From NCBI GenBank assembly GCA_963681505.1, contig OY811973.1, positions 5,862,128-5,926,127 on the forward strand: a DNA stretch of 64,000 bases. The letters are read 5' to 3'. The notes under the pieces are model-generated. The model made no database searches, was not told the DNA's origin, and worked only from the letters and a program-made list of their open reading frames with translations. The translations under genes and the position numbers were made by a program. Origin of the DNA: Eunapius fragilis. Its lineage: Eukaryota; Porifera; Demospongiae; Spongillida; Spongillidae. Shown one piece after another: positions 10,350 to 21,092 of the stretch; position 1 is the first letter of the stretch, and each line of letters starts with the position of its first letter.

Positions 10350-12611
10350 CCCTATAAAAAAAAAGTGGCAAGACTTGCCAAGTCTTGCCAAGAAAATTAA
10401 AGTAAGACTTGGCAAGTCTTGTTAAAACTTGCATCATGTTTTCATAAGACTTGTCAAGACTTACCAAGACTTGTCAAGACAACAAGCAAGACTTGCTAAG
10501 AGATTTCAAGAAATATGGACAGAAGTGACAAGATTTGGCCTGAAGTGTCAAGTTATTCCAAGATGGGTCTTGACAAGGTTTATCAAGATTTGACAAGATT
10601 GTGTATGACTTGGCAAGGTTAAATATATAATAGTATACATGTATAAATTAGCATACTCATACACTTGAACTATAACTTAGTGTCCCTACACTTTGGATTT
10701 GCTTTCTGTACAAAATCTTTGATTTCCCATTCACTGTCGTTACATCTATTCTTGATCAATTCTGAATGAAGAAAAATGTTACAAAAGTGAAATGAGTATG
10801 CCTTAATGTAGCTTACGTATCACTCAGGCAACTTAGGTTTGATCCAAAGCAAATCTTTCACTTTTGTTGGTGAAAAAAAAAAAGACCTTGCCAATTCCTC
10901 TTTAAGTAAAAAAGAGATCCAGTCAAAATATACTCTTTGCTGGTAACAGCATAACATCAATTCCATTCACCTATACATTATACAGCTACATATATGTTCA
11001 ATGAAACACACTATTCAAAATTAAAATTCAACATACTATGTGTGTTTGCTCAAGAATTTCAGGTCTTGCTTCCTGGATTGATACGGAGGGTGTTGATGTA
11101 ACTGTAACAAAGAACTGATATCACACATTTCATATTAAAAATTAAAATACTCTGCATGTGTACATGTCACATTTACTTGGGCTGTTCCTATTGTTGAGAA
11201 CAAAATATAATACAAGTATAACTGGTCCAATTTGCCCTCTCACTTTTTGTGCCAGGAATGGAAGTGGACAGTTGAACATTGATAGAAATCCATTAACTGC
11301 AAGCCAAATATGTACAATGATGGATTCTTGGCTGGCAATCCCTACAGAGTTGCTACACATTTTATTACATACAGCTGATAGCAACTGACCATGTACAAGT
11401 TTGGGTTGCAATTGGCTGTAAACTATACTGTCCTTGACCTGAAAGAAATCCTGCATATAAAGACACAAAAAGAGTACCTAGCAAACCTTAATTGGCACAC
11501 TTATCTTCATTGTTATCACACTTTAAACAAATAATGCAAATGTTATACCAGTGGTGCTGATTCTGACTGGCTTTCTTCAGTCTCTAATGTTCGAAGGATG
11601 AGCATTTTTAAAAATTGATGAATTATACCACTTACTTCGTGTAAAGTTGTGAAAATCTCACCTGTACATAAACATAAGTACAAAATATACTTACCTTGAA
11701 AGGGTGCAAATTGAACTTTCCATTGATCTCATGAACACATGTGACTTTTAATTCACAGCTCCCATACCTTAACACAAAAAAAAGACTATAGTCATACATA
11801 ATACGTTTGAGCAAGTGGAGTAGGACGCACGGGGTCGTGGTTCCCCCTCCTCCCCAAACTTTATCAACCTAAAAATATAGGTAGAGCCTCCTCTACCTAT
11901 CCCCCCCCCCCCCCCCCCCCCCTCCCCACCTTTAAACAAGTCTGTACTAGCTTCTATATCGCGGTCATTACATTGCACCTGTAGTACGCGCAAATGAAAA
12001 AATGGACGTCGAGTTCAGATATCAACAGTTCACATACAAGTCGATCGTTCGGCTTTAAAGTTATCCACGCACTGTTAAACTGCGTTCAACCATACCAGAA
12101 ATTATATATATCTCTTACCACCATATTAAAAATTAGCTGCCGAGTTAATTTCTGTTGCGGTTAACGCGTCACGACCTAGCTACATTATGGCGCAAAACAT
12201 GTAGTCGTTGAGTTTCTGGCTACAAACATGGCATGTACAGAGCGGCCGCAACCATGTTTACCCCTTAAAGGTCGTACAGCGCACAATTCAAGCCACATGC
12301 GATTTAATTAGAATATACACATGCGCTTACTGTTCAGGGTCAATGTAATACCTTCTTTGTAGGATTCCTTTTTCTTTTTTCTTCAGTTGACACCTTGTCC
12401 TATCAGCACTGCAGAGGTACACAATATATATCTATCCTGCTATAACACTCCAACTTCCACCACGTGCATGCTTATTTTATTAGTTATGATTATTGCGTCA
12501 CTATTAATAGAAATAGTCTTGACAAGACTTAACAAGGTCTTGCTAATACTTGGTACGTCTTGCTAAGACTTGCTAAGACTTGGCAAGCCGTTGCAAGAAT
12601 TTTTTATAGGG
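10350..12611. mobile_element. DNA transposon B inserted in the LINE, TIR made of CAAGACTTG repeats
   Basis: The ends are CCCTATAAAAA (10350-10360) and TTTTTATAGGG (12601-12611). Inside each end is an array of CAAGACTTG/CTTGCCAAG words (10369-10620 and 12515-12595) in opposite orientation, forming long subterminal inverted repeats. TA-containing flanks (TATA before, TATT after) suggest a TA duplication, as in Tc1/mariner-type elements, but this is not certain. Excision restores the LINE codons across the junction. The interior holds splice-bounded minus-strand exons and a poly-C insertion at about 11900-11922. Confidence 0.75.
10676..11772 (-). CDS. Candidate multi-exon gene inside transposon B, function unknown
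   Basis: Minus-strand segments with good splice signals run in order. At 11694-11772 an acceptor follows a T-rich tract, the segment reads CELKVTCVHEINGKFNLHPF, and a GTAAGT donor follows. At about 11142-11460 is a longer open segment starting FQVKDSIVYSQLQPKLV. At about 11039-11091 a TTACAG acceptor precedes VSIQEARPEILEQTHI and a GTATGT donor. A last exon at about 10676-10768 has a CAG acceptor, reads RCNDSEWEIKDFVQKANPKC and ends in a stop. I do not recognise the family. Its position suggests an element-encoded protein, possibly the transposase, but no catalytic motif is visible. Exon choices are provisional. Confidence 0.3.
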
Positions 12612-13568
12612 TATTGCTTCCCTTTGTGCTTCCGGCTTTGTTGATACACAGAATTCACACCTATCTCACATGGTTGATCTCTTCAACAAGCTTGTCTCCC
12701 CGTCTGAGGTAATCTCTGTGGATGCTATCACTACCTCATCCATCCACCAAAGGGTACTGTCAAAGAAACTAGAGGACCACCAGTTCTCTTTGTTGTTGTA
12801 AGCATCATCACCTGCCGACAAGGCTCGGCTGCTCTCTGTGTCAGCACCTCATGCTGCATCCTGGCTACTGGTCACACCTTCTCCTGGCCTCGATCTACAC
12901 CTTGACCCTAATGAGCTGCAAATTTCCATCCAATGGTGGTTAGGGATAGACACAGTAGAGGCTCCTCGTGCTCTCTGTGTCCTGGCATAGCTCTTGACCA
13001 CCTTGGCAACCATGCTACTACCTGTAAACGGGGTGGTGATGTCGTTACCCACCACAACCATCTGCATAACGTGATTGTTGAGTTTTGCCATTGTGCCCAT
13101 CTTGGAGTGAGAGTAGAGTCTGGCAGTGGCATTACACCAGACTTAAGCCGTACCCGGCCAGCGGATGTACTTGTTCTCAATTGGGAGAGAGGGAAACATG
13201 CTGCCCTTGACATCACAGTGACCTCTCCCTTAATCCCTTCTATCCTAACAGCAGCGAGCTTGTCTGAAGGGGCTGCAGCGGAGGATGCGGAGGTCAGGAA
13301 GCACAGAGCAAATGACCCAAAGTGTTCAGAGCTGGGTTGGGTGTGTATCACACTTACGGTAGAGACTTATGGAAACTGGGGTAGGGGAGCTTTCTCTCGC
13401 CTAGCTTCTCACCTGGCCATCATCACCTCTTCCCACAAAGGTAAGGTGCTCACAGAGCTATACGGCAGGCTGAACTTCACCTTGGTTCAGGCTGTGGCTA
13501 GAACCTTATTGGCAAGATGTGCTCCCTCCCTTGGCCTTCAGGATATTTTTTGCATTTTTTCTATGTAA
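12612..13568 (+). pseudogene. LINE C-terminal region with CCHC and endonuclease-like domain
   Basis: The continuation of the split LINE reads IASLCASGFVD and, after an in-frame stop near 12797, HLDPNELQISIQWWLGIDT. A one-base frameshift near 12950 follows. The next block has CSLCPG followed by HATTCKRGGD, a Cys/His knuckle. It is followed by RPADVLVLNWERG and AALDITVTSP, the spacing of a restriction-like PD-(D/E)XK endonuclease. It closes with KHRANDPKCSELGWVCITL and TLLARCAPSL. Related, shorter 3' pieces lie at about 16838-17100 and 41440-41740. The stop and frameshift show the copy is inactive even without the insertions. Confidence 0.8.
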
Positions 13569-14395
13569 TGTGTTTTCCTTTATATTGTATAATATTATGT
13601 AGTAATTAAAGAACATAACTATATGGATCCATGTACTTATAAGAACATAACATAGGTTGTAGAATCGAAACTAGAACCGAGAGCATGCTGGATCAACATA
13701 CATTGCCATGGTGAGTGGGTTGACTTGAGCTGTGTCATCTCCTCCATCAATAGGATTATCACAATAGTAACGGTAGCTAAAGATGTGCAGAGGTGTTGGA
13801 TATTTAGCAGAGTTTCCAGGTTATGGTAGTAAAAGCATGTGAAGCATCAATCAGTAAGGGACCTCAGTTAGTGGATAATGAAAGGTGGGGGGGCGGGGGG
13901 GGGGGGGGGGGGGGGGAGGGGTGAACCTTAAATGTTTATTTATCTTGCATACTGATTCATGGCCTCAAGGCTGAAAGATGTCTGCAATGTCACAACAGAT
14001 AGCATCGCACTTCTAAATATTCTCCATTCTACCTTGCAACATAGTGGTTACGGAGGCAGTACACCGCCTTTGGGGCTAATAGAAAGCAGTTGTGGAACAG
14101 GATGAGACATCTGCTATGATGCTGGGAAGTAAATAACAACATATAAACATTCCTGGACTCATATGCTTCCCTTGTTTACTAAAAGTTAGAATATTTATAT
14201 TTGATGAGGCATTGCTGGAACAATTATACATGTAGCTGCAATATTGTATGCATCCTCACTAACCTGGAAGAGCAAATTTCCATTCCCAATTTCTGTGTAA
14301 TATTGTTGCTGAATGCAACCCATCATCAGTGTAACTATAACTGTATTTTATTTAGAGATATATTATTGTGTTATCTCTTCCTAGCCCGGTAATGG
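13569..14395. other. LINE 3' flank and non-coding DNA with poly-G tract
   Basis: After the LINE stop come AT-rich sequence and a poly-G run (about 13886-13920) followed by GAGGGGTGAACC. The inverse (GTGAACC plus a C run) occurs at 1345-1380, so the G run probably marks another transposon end. No gene was found. Confidence 0.4.
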
Positions 14396-14712
14396 ATACA
14401 TCACACTTGTGCATACTTGTGAATGTCATACATCATGCATTGCATGACACATGTAGAGTGCCTCCCCATTATGGTAGTGTCAGCATTATATGCCAACAGG
14501 ACTGCCACCACTAGGAAGGGGCACCACATCTTGGCTGCTAAGAAGGGTCACCACTTCTTGGTGACCCTTCTTAGCAGACATGTGTAGTTGATCCAGGCAC
14601 TTCAGTGGTGGCAGTCCTGTTGGCATATAATGCTGACACTACCATGATGGATGAGGTACTTTACATGTGTCATGCAATGCATGATGCATGACATTCACAA
14701 GTATGCACAAGT
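14396..14712. repeat. Inverted repeat made from a duplicated ankyrin exon
   Basis: The left arm (about 14396-14512) and right arm (about 14603-14712) are reverse complements of about 110 bp. Both contain GGTAGTGTCAGCATTATATG or its inverse, which is the coding sequence of the ankyrin exon at 19804-19908 plus its flanking intron. The centre holds a second inverted pair (AAGAAGGGTCACCA and TGGTGACCCTTCTT) from the neighbouring part of the same exon. The exon has therefore been copied head to head. It is not translatable as an ankyrin repeat here. Confidence 0.75.
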
Positions 14713-15020
14713 AACCAGGCACTTCATCATTCCATACACACAGGATGGACATGCACAACGCATACATGACACCACTGAGTACTATAGAGAAGATCAACAT
14801 GCATTTCATGTAGGATAAAAAGATGGCCTTTGATTTGATGGTAAATAAAAAAGGAAGGGGAAGAGGAAAGGGAAGGTTTTCCACAACTGCAATGATGAGG
14901 GACATTGGTAAGTGACCAGTTTTATATCAGGCATCACGAAACTTCTTTATTTAGATGGAAGCCAAGAGGTAGTAGCTTATATATGCCTTCTGTTTTTTGT
15001 TTTAGTGACTTGTAATTTTC

Positions 15021-15311
15021 TCAGCTGATATCTCTCTTCTGGGATTGAAGTAAGTTGTAGTCTACTAGGTGAGTCTCAGTTCCTTTTGACATGATCATGT
15101 CAGTAAGGAGAGCAGTTAGTTTTACTGATACAAGAAATGCAAGAGCAGACATTTCGGTGGGATTGGCTATGCCCAGTCCCCCTAGTCGGACTGGTAGGGT
15201 AAGATAGCTACATTCCAGACAGGAGCATGAAGGACGGCCTGTTAAGGCTGGTAAGAGAAATTTGTGAATTGCAGGTTCGAAAGGAACTAGTAGGTGTTGT
15301 ATGACTGACAT
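15021..15311 (-). pseudogene. LINE reverse transcriptase thumb fragment
   Basis: The minus strand encodes LTLPVRLGGLGIANPTEMSA with upstream hydrophobic residues, the Gly-Gly-Leu-Gly region that follows the RT palm. It belongs to a LINE related to, but different from, the 6.4-13.6 kb copy. Both ends are cut. Confidence 0.65.
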
Positions 15312-15513
15312 TGTCCTTGAGACAAAAGTTCACTGACTGGAGAGATCACGGGTGAATGAACTGTACGCTGAATGTGGGTGTGTGGCTGGAATACATGCCA
15401 GACACTTAGCTTCCTCAATCCAGGTATGTACTTTGTTTCAGACATTCTCAGCATGCTCAGGTTTGGAGGCAAATAATTATTTTGAGGGATTGGGATGGCA
15501 TTCAAAATTAGGA

Positions 15514-15661
15514 CCAGAAGAACACAGAGCATCCCACAGCACTCGCAATCAGCACATGACCTATGCCCTCAGGTTAACCAGGTGTGGTATGCAGATGATG
15601 CATCTGGCACAGGGTCATGTGCTGAATGCGAGTGCTGTGGGATGCTCTGTGTTCTGCTGGT
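15514..15661. repeat. Inverted repeat enclosing an RT active-site fragment
   Basis: Arms of about 48 bp at about 15514-15562 and 15611-15661 are reverse complements (AACACAGAGCATCCCACAGC in the left arm). Between and into the right arm, the plus strand reads VNQVWYADDASGTGSC, whose YADD is the catalytic motif of LINE reverse transcriptases. The nearby thumb fragment at 15021-15311 is on the other strand, so this is a foldback rearrangement of LINE debris. Confidence 0.6.
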
Positions 15662-15766
15662 CCGTATTAAGGGTATAACTCCCAGTGCATACATACCCAT
15701 GGCCAACGGATCCCCCAGAGATGTTCCTTCAGATGATTGATATTTCACCATTACCTGGGATGACAA

Positions 15767-16837
15767 CTCTTATCAGGGGTGCAATAGATTTTTTTGGAGG
15801 ATCTGAAAAAATGGAGGACAGAGAACACTGATGTAGTGCAGCTTGTCAGTTTAGCACATAAAAGGCATACAATTGCTTGTTCAATATAGTAGTTCATTGT
15901 TTTATGGTTCACTATTTGGGCATCAAAAAGGAATGGTACGAAAAGTTCTTGCATATTCAATGCAAGCTGTCAGGGAGTAACGGGAACCAGGTCGTAATAG
16001 GGTAATGGCACGAAATGTGCAATTACTTTTCACAGCTGTATCTCTGTAACAGATAAAGTAAAAATTAACCAACAGTAAAAATCAATAGGCATAGAATCCC
16101 TCTGCTGTAATCTCCACACTAGCCTTGGTAAGCTTAGAGAAGGATTCTCACATACTCTTCAGGTCATCATTGGCCGCCATTGTAGCACATGTGGCAAATG
16201 CCCTTACCCCAACTGGGAATATTCCATTATCCAGACACTCCTGGTTGAAGGTTTGTTGGTGGCATAGCATCTCATAGGAAAATAGTGTATACCTCACACA
16301 CTGTATCCCACATTCCATTTGATGTTATCAATTCATATTTTGTTGTGTTGGCTTCAATCCTGGCAGGCACTACATGATTGAGAGAAATTATAAAGGGGCG
16401 GTGGGGCTGAAACCCAATTAACCTCTGGTGGAGATGGAAACTTTCCCCTCCAGGAGTCTTTGACTCCCCTCCCCCCCCCCCCCCTCCCCGGACTACATGA
16501 GGTGGAGTGGTGGGAGATGTCTCTCAACTTGCCTTTTGCCCTACACTGAGCGGCTACTGCAGTGAGGACACCTATCTGCTTTGCATCAGCAGAGGGGCCT
16601 TCATCTTCACTCCCTGCCACACCCCCAGAAGTCATCCCTCTGGAATAGCACACATCTTCCACCATGCTACTGGAAGTCCTACCATGATTACCCTGACCAC
16701 CAGGAGATGCAGTCATCAGGCATAACTAGCTGTGTTATAACTTGCAGTGCTGTCAACAGGAGTTCCAAGGTTAAAGAGGGTAACTAAGTTGCACCTGACC
16801 ACAGCTATTTCAGCCTGTGGGTATTCTTGTCCACAGC
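15767..16837. other. Non-coding or degraded sequence
   Basis: No intact gene. A C run at about 16469-16486 and short decayed frames are present. Some may be upstream debris of the LINE fragment at 16838, but I cannot align them confidently. Confidence 0.35.
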
Positions 16838-17100
16838 TACTCATTGGGCAGACCTTTTAGTATTATGTCTAACAATCGCTGCAATTGACCTGACAGTGAA
16901 TACATCTGCAGGAGGTGCAGCAGACCAGAACATGCAGTGCAATGATGTCAAGGTAGTGAGCTAGACTGGGTATGTATCCCATCACGCAAGGAGACCTATG
17001 GTGTATTGGGCCAAGAGGCAGTCCTTCCAACTGGCCTGGCCTCCTGGTACGATGATCAGCTGTATGTCAATACCAACATGGCTTCATGACCTACATGTAT
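16838..17100 (+). pseudogene. LINE endonuclease-domain fragment
   Basis: Plus-strand pieces read ADLLVLCLTIAAIDLTV, then a Gly-Ala-Ala-rich helix, then, after a stop and frameshift, LDWVCIPSRKETYG. The order matches the endonuclease-like region at 13150-13380 (ADVLVLNW, AALDITV, LGWVC, VETYG). Several lesions make it an old relic. Confidence 0.6.
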
Positions 17101-17379
17101 GGGCAACAGAACATCTGCCAGGTCCACACAGTGGCTTCATTCATCCTGGGAAGATAGAGCGCTTGCATGCAGTGTATACATCTGTGTGAAGTACAGTTAG
17201 AAATGGGATCAGGCAGTCTGTGGCAGCTAGCTGCAATGACCTGCATGTACAATATTTATTTGTTGAAGGTTTGTTCAGTTGCAAATTCAAAAAGCATGTT
17301 GTTATAATAGCAATACAAAAAAAAAATGCCAATACCACTGTTAGCTTTATTACTGTCACAAGCATGTACAACAATGCTA

Positions 17380-19044
17380 CTAAGCTACAGGAAGTTTCAT
17401 AAGTACATCAGCAATGTTAGGACGATCACCTGGACTCCTTGCTGTACACTGCTCAATCAATGTCTTCATTGCTGACCACTGGAGCCTTTTCATTACATCT
17501 AGCCTCTTTTGCACTTCTGGAAACTGACCACTTGCCATTTCCAACAGAAGAATGCCATAGCTAAACACATCCATTTTGGGAGATTGCAGGGAAGGATCAG
17601 AGCTCTCGGGAGCTGCATAGCTGTAATTTCCAGGGCCCACAGTAGTCACCTGACGTGCAAAGTTGGACGACCCAAAGTCTGACAACTTGGCCTTCCACAT
17701 GTCTCCTCCCAGTGGATCAAGGAGCACATTGCTGCTGCTTACATCTCTGTGGATGATGGCATCTGGTTTCATTAAATGCAGATAATTCAGGGCCCTACCC
17801 ACATCAATGGCTATAGTGGATACTTGCTGATGGGAGAGGGTTACCTTTTTCAGCACCTTATCCTCTAGAACTGCCCTTAGAGAGGTGCGCATCAGCTCTG
17901 TGAGGATGACAAATGGCTGATCCAAAGTGGCTCCAATCAATAATAGTATGTTTGGATGACGTACCAGTGCTGATATATTCATTTCTCTTTTGAACAGCTG
18001 CTCGTTGTGAGGAGATAAGATTGCACCATGAAGGAGCTTAGCAGCCACTTCAAGTCCACAGTACCTTGCTACCTTCACCACACCCCATCCTCCTCTGCCT
18101 AGCTCTTTATCCATCAGAACAATATCTCCTTTCTTTACAAGCCACGATGGTGTAGTGGCTTTGTCAAGCTGCTCTTGTAGCTGTCTGCACTGCATGGTCA
18201 GGTCCTGGATCTGCTGCTCTGCTCTTGTGGCCCTGTCCTCCAGAGCTCTATTTGTTTGCACAAGCTCTGCCATTCTGATATCAGATATGCGTGCACTTTC
18301 TTGAAAACTTTTCACTACACCCTCAGCTTGATTGGTTCTCTCTTCTAAACCATTTGCTCTGGTATCAGCAGCCATTGCCTTCATGACAGCAGCTGTAACC
18401 TCCATTTCTGCTACTTTGGCCCTATCCTTTGCTACAGATGCCCTCTTCTCTGCTGCAGTAGCTCGTTCTTCTGCTACGTTTGCTCGCTTCTCATCTGTAA
18501 TGGCTTTCTTATTGGAAACAGTAGCTCTGTCCTCTGCAATACTGGCCCTTCTCTGTGCTGTTGTGGCATTCTCTTCAGCCACAGTGACTTGTTTAAAAGC
18601 ATCAGACAATCGTTCTTTTGTGATAGCACACTCCTTTTCAGCTATCATGGCTCTCCGTTCAGCTGATGTTGCTTTGCCCTCAGCTGCAATGGTTCTCTGT
18701 ATAGCTTCAGAGGCTCTCTGTTCAGCTGATGCAGCTCTTGCCTCAGCTGAAATGGCTCTCTCTTCATACATGATGGCTCTGCTTTCTGCAACAGTTTTAC
18801 TTTCTTCACAACTAGTAGCTCTCCTTTCTGCTACAATGGCTCGTACTTCAGCATTAGCAGCTGCCTTTTCAAGAACAGATGCAGTTTCCTCAGCAGTGGC
18901 AGCTCTTTCTTCTGCAATAATAGCTCTTTTTTCTGCAGTTATTGCCTGGTCTTCAGCAACAGATACTCTTCTTTGAGTGATACACAATTTCAATTCAGCA
19001 ACAGTGCATATTTTTGTGTTCTGAACTTGTGCACCAGAACTTGA
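17380..19044 (-). CDS. TKL-type protein kinase with long N-terminal coiled coil (last exon)
   Basis: This single minus-strand exon has 554 codons after a CCCCAG acceptor at 19045-19046 and ends in TAG. Residues from about 15 to 270 form a heptad-like run of repeated AEERATAAEKRA-type units, which I read as a coiled coil for oligomerisation. The kinase domain spans about 295-550. It has the glycine loop GRGGWGVV (about 311), the VAAK lysine (about 328), IIHRDVSSSNVLL (about 433), SDFGSSNF (about 455) and YAAPES (about 476). All catalytic residues (Lys, HRD Asp, Asn, DFG Asp) are present, so I expect an active Ser/Thr or Tyr kinase of the TKL group. The frame stays open to the acceptor and matches the phase-0 ankyrin exon at 19804-19908, so the full protein is probably ankyrin repeats, coiled coil, kinase. 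The true start codon is upstream. No transmembrane segment is visible, which suggests a cytoplasmic protein. Confidence 0.9.
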   Translation of the reverse strand, partial: SSSGAQVQNTKICTVAELKLCITQRRVSVAEDQAITAEKRAIIAEERAATAEETASVLEKAAANAEVRAIVAERRATSCEESKTVAESRAIMYEERAISAEARAASAEQRASEAIQRTIAAEGKATSAERRAMIAEKECAITKERLSDAFKQVTVAEENATTAQRRASIAEDRATVSNKKAITDEKRANVAEERATAAEKRASVAKDRAKVAEMEVTAAVMKAMAADTRANGLEERTNQAEGVVKSFQESARISDIRMAELVQTNRALEDRATRAEQQIQDLTMQCRQLQEQLDKATTPSWLVKKGDIVLMDKELGRGGWGVVKVARYCGLEVAAKLLHGAILSPHNEQLFKREMNISALVRHPNILLLIGATLDQPFVILTELMRTSLRAVLEDKVLKKVTLSHQQVSTIAIDVGRALNYLHLMKPDAIIHRDVSSSNVLLDPLGGDMWKAKLSDFGSSNFARQVTTVGPGNYSYAAPESSDPSLQSPKMDVFSYGILLLEMASGQFPEVQKRLDVMKRLQWSAMKTLIEQCTARSPGDRPNIADVLMKLPVA

Positions 19045-19346
19045 CTGGGGAATGAGATATTAAGATGTATCATGATCAAAATGCTTCAAAGACGTGCTAT
19101 GCATTCAAATTGAATCTCCATACATTTTAAAGTGGTTGATATAATTGTTTCTTTTATGTAGACACCATACATTAAATATACCTACAAAAATTACGTGCAC
19201 ATGAATGAATACAAACATGCTTACTCACCTTTGAAAATAATAGAGAAAGCTCTTTTTTATATTCCTTTACCATCAAATAAAAGGCTGTTTTTTTATCCTA
19301 GATGAAGATGGAACTGAATTTGATCCTAATCACAGTAAAAAAATAC

Positions 19347-19462
19347 TGTGTTCCTAAACAAGATTCCATTTGGAACTTGCTCCATCAAAAATGTGGTTTC
19401 TAAGTTAATAGTGAAATTCTTGATGAAAAAAATTCCAAAGTGGAATCATGTTTGGGAACACA
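19347..19462. mobile_element. 116-bp palindromic MITE in the kinase gene intron
   Basis: TGTGTTCCTAAACAAGATTCC at the left end is mirrored by GGAATCATGTTTGGGAACACA at the right end with few mismatches. About 55 bp of unique sequence lie between the roughly 30-bp arms. I cannot define the target duplication. It sits in the intron between the ankyrin exon and the kinase exon. Confidence 0.6.
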
Positions 19463-19803
19463 TTCGAAATGAAGAACATGTTTATGTGCATTCAAATTCA
19501 TAATCTAGCACTCAGTGATGCCATGTATGCAAGATGTATGTACACCTGGTATGTATGGAATAAATGCTGTTTGTATAAATTTCCACATTGTGTGCTTGCA
19601 GTGATCCATGTGTGAAAAATGGGGTATTTCATATTACTTAACCTCAATCAAGCTAGAGGACAGGCAATGGAGAAAATAGGTACATCCATTGAAAATACTG
19701 CACAGATAGTGTTAGCCATTCCATCATTTATCATGAAGTGTCTGGCTAACTACATCACACCTGTGCATACTTGTCATCACGGATGACACAAGTAGAGGCG
19801 TAC

Positions 19804-19908
19804 CTTATCTTTTATGGTAGTGTCAGCATTATATGCCAACAGGACTGCCACCACTTCATGGTGACCCTTCTCAGCAGCCATGTGCAGTGCAGTGGACCCA
19901 TTACAGGG
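19804..19908 (-). CDS. Ankyrin-repeat exon upstream of the kinase
   Basis: Thirty-five codons on the minus strand read NGSTALHMAAEKGHHEVVAV and end in a NADTTIKDK-like turn, one full ankyrin repeat. The acceptor is CTTCCTAG, and the donor GTACGC follows AAG. Exon length is a multiple of three and both junctions are phase 0, matching the kinase exon about 760 bp downstream on the same strand. I infer they are spliced together. The same exon has been copied into the inverted repeat at 14396-14712. Confidence 0.8.
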
Positions 19909-21092
19909 CTAGGAAGAGATAATAGAATGCCATATCTCTAAATCTCTAATACATACAGTTATAGTTACACTGCATACACTAACAATATTACACTAGTATT
20001 GGCAATGGACAAGGCTGGCATGGATTGGAACCAATACACAACATTGCAATTACATGTATAATCGTTTCACTATTGCCTCATCAAATACTTTTTCCAACTT
20101 ATAAATCTAAACAATAGGAGCATATAAGTCCTGGAGATGTTTTTTTTTTCCTTTAGCTGGTAGCTTATATAGGAGATCTCAAAAGTCTGATTTCTGAGGT
20201 AACTCATATATACCACAAAACAACTCCTGGTCCATTTATAGAGGACAAGCTGACTAGCGTTTTGATAAACAAAGAAAATTTTTATCCAGTTGTACAACTG
20301 CTCTCTCATAAACGCAGAGGAGGTGTATTACTATATGAATAAGAGATTCATTCGATATGTATTACATTGCAGAAGTTGCTGCTACCATCTTTCTGCTTTG
20401 TGCATGCAGGCCATCACTCAGCATGCATGGCATCAAGGTTAACACTTGTCACCACAGCAATGAATGCAATAGGTATTGACCACTCATAAATAAGCTGGGT
20501 TGTTCAAATGTAAAGCAGGTGTGATATGCAGATAACAACACTAGTATGATTCCCAAAAACTGTATTAAGACTTGGTGTGATATTGTACTTAATATAATGA
20601 TTGATTGTAATCAGCCAAATCGTGGATAATTGTGAAATCAGTGATTGACAACAATGTAACTGAAACGTTTGCCAACAATGGTTTGGTCCCAGTTTCATAT
20701 ATAAAAATAATTAATGATAATGAAATCGTTTCTTCAGGGCGGTACTATTTTGTCATGCTTATCTTTTATTTATTTCATAATTACTGAAATCATGGAAAAA
20801 GACATGCTATTTTAATGAGCAAGCTGAATAAGTAGTGGACACTACACCACTGCATGCGCTGCCCACTCAGGACACCCAACTTCTCCACCCCTTACAAATT
20901 CTACCTGCCATAATTACAAGATATGGCACATGAATCAGGTAAACAAGATCATCTGAAAAGTTGAAGGGCCAATGATATGCAACTAGAATATTTCACCCCA
21001 AAAGGAATTTTGGACAAACCCATCCTTGCATCTGCACGTCACCATTAAAATCATGCTTCTTTAATTATAAATTAGTAATGTCAAATAAATCC
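19909..21092. other. Presumed intron or intergenic DNA
   Basis: No exon, repeat family or RNA gene was recognised. Apparent frames here lack splice context and similarity. Confidence 0.4.

Noticed and set aside
15352..15740. Open plus-strand frames as a host gene
   Set aside because: They consist of LINE debris and an inverted repeat; only the YADD piece is recognisable.
18332..18976. 214-codon plus-strand Ala/Ser-rich frame
   Set aside because: Antisense shadow of the kinase coiled coil; the Ala/Glu/Arg codon bias leaves the opposite frame open.
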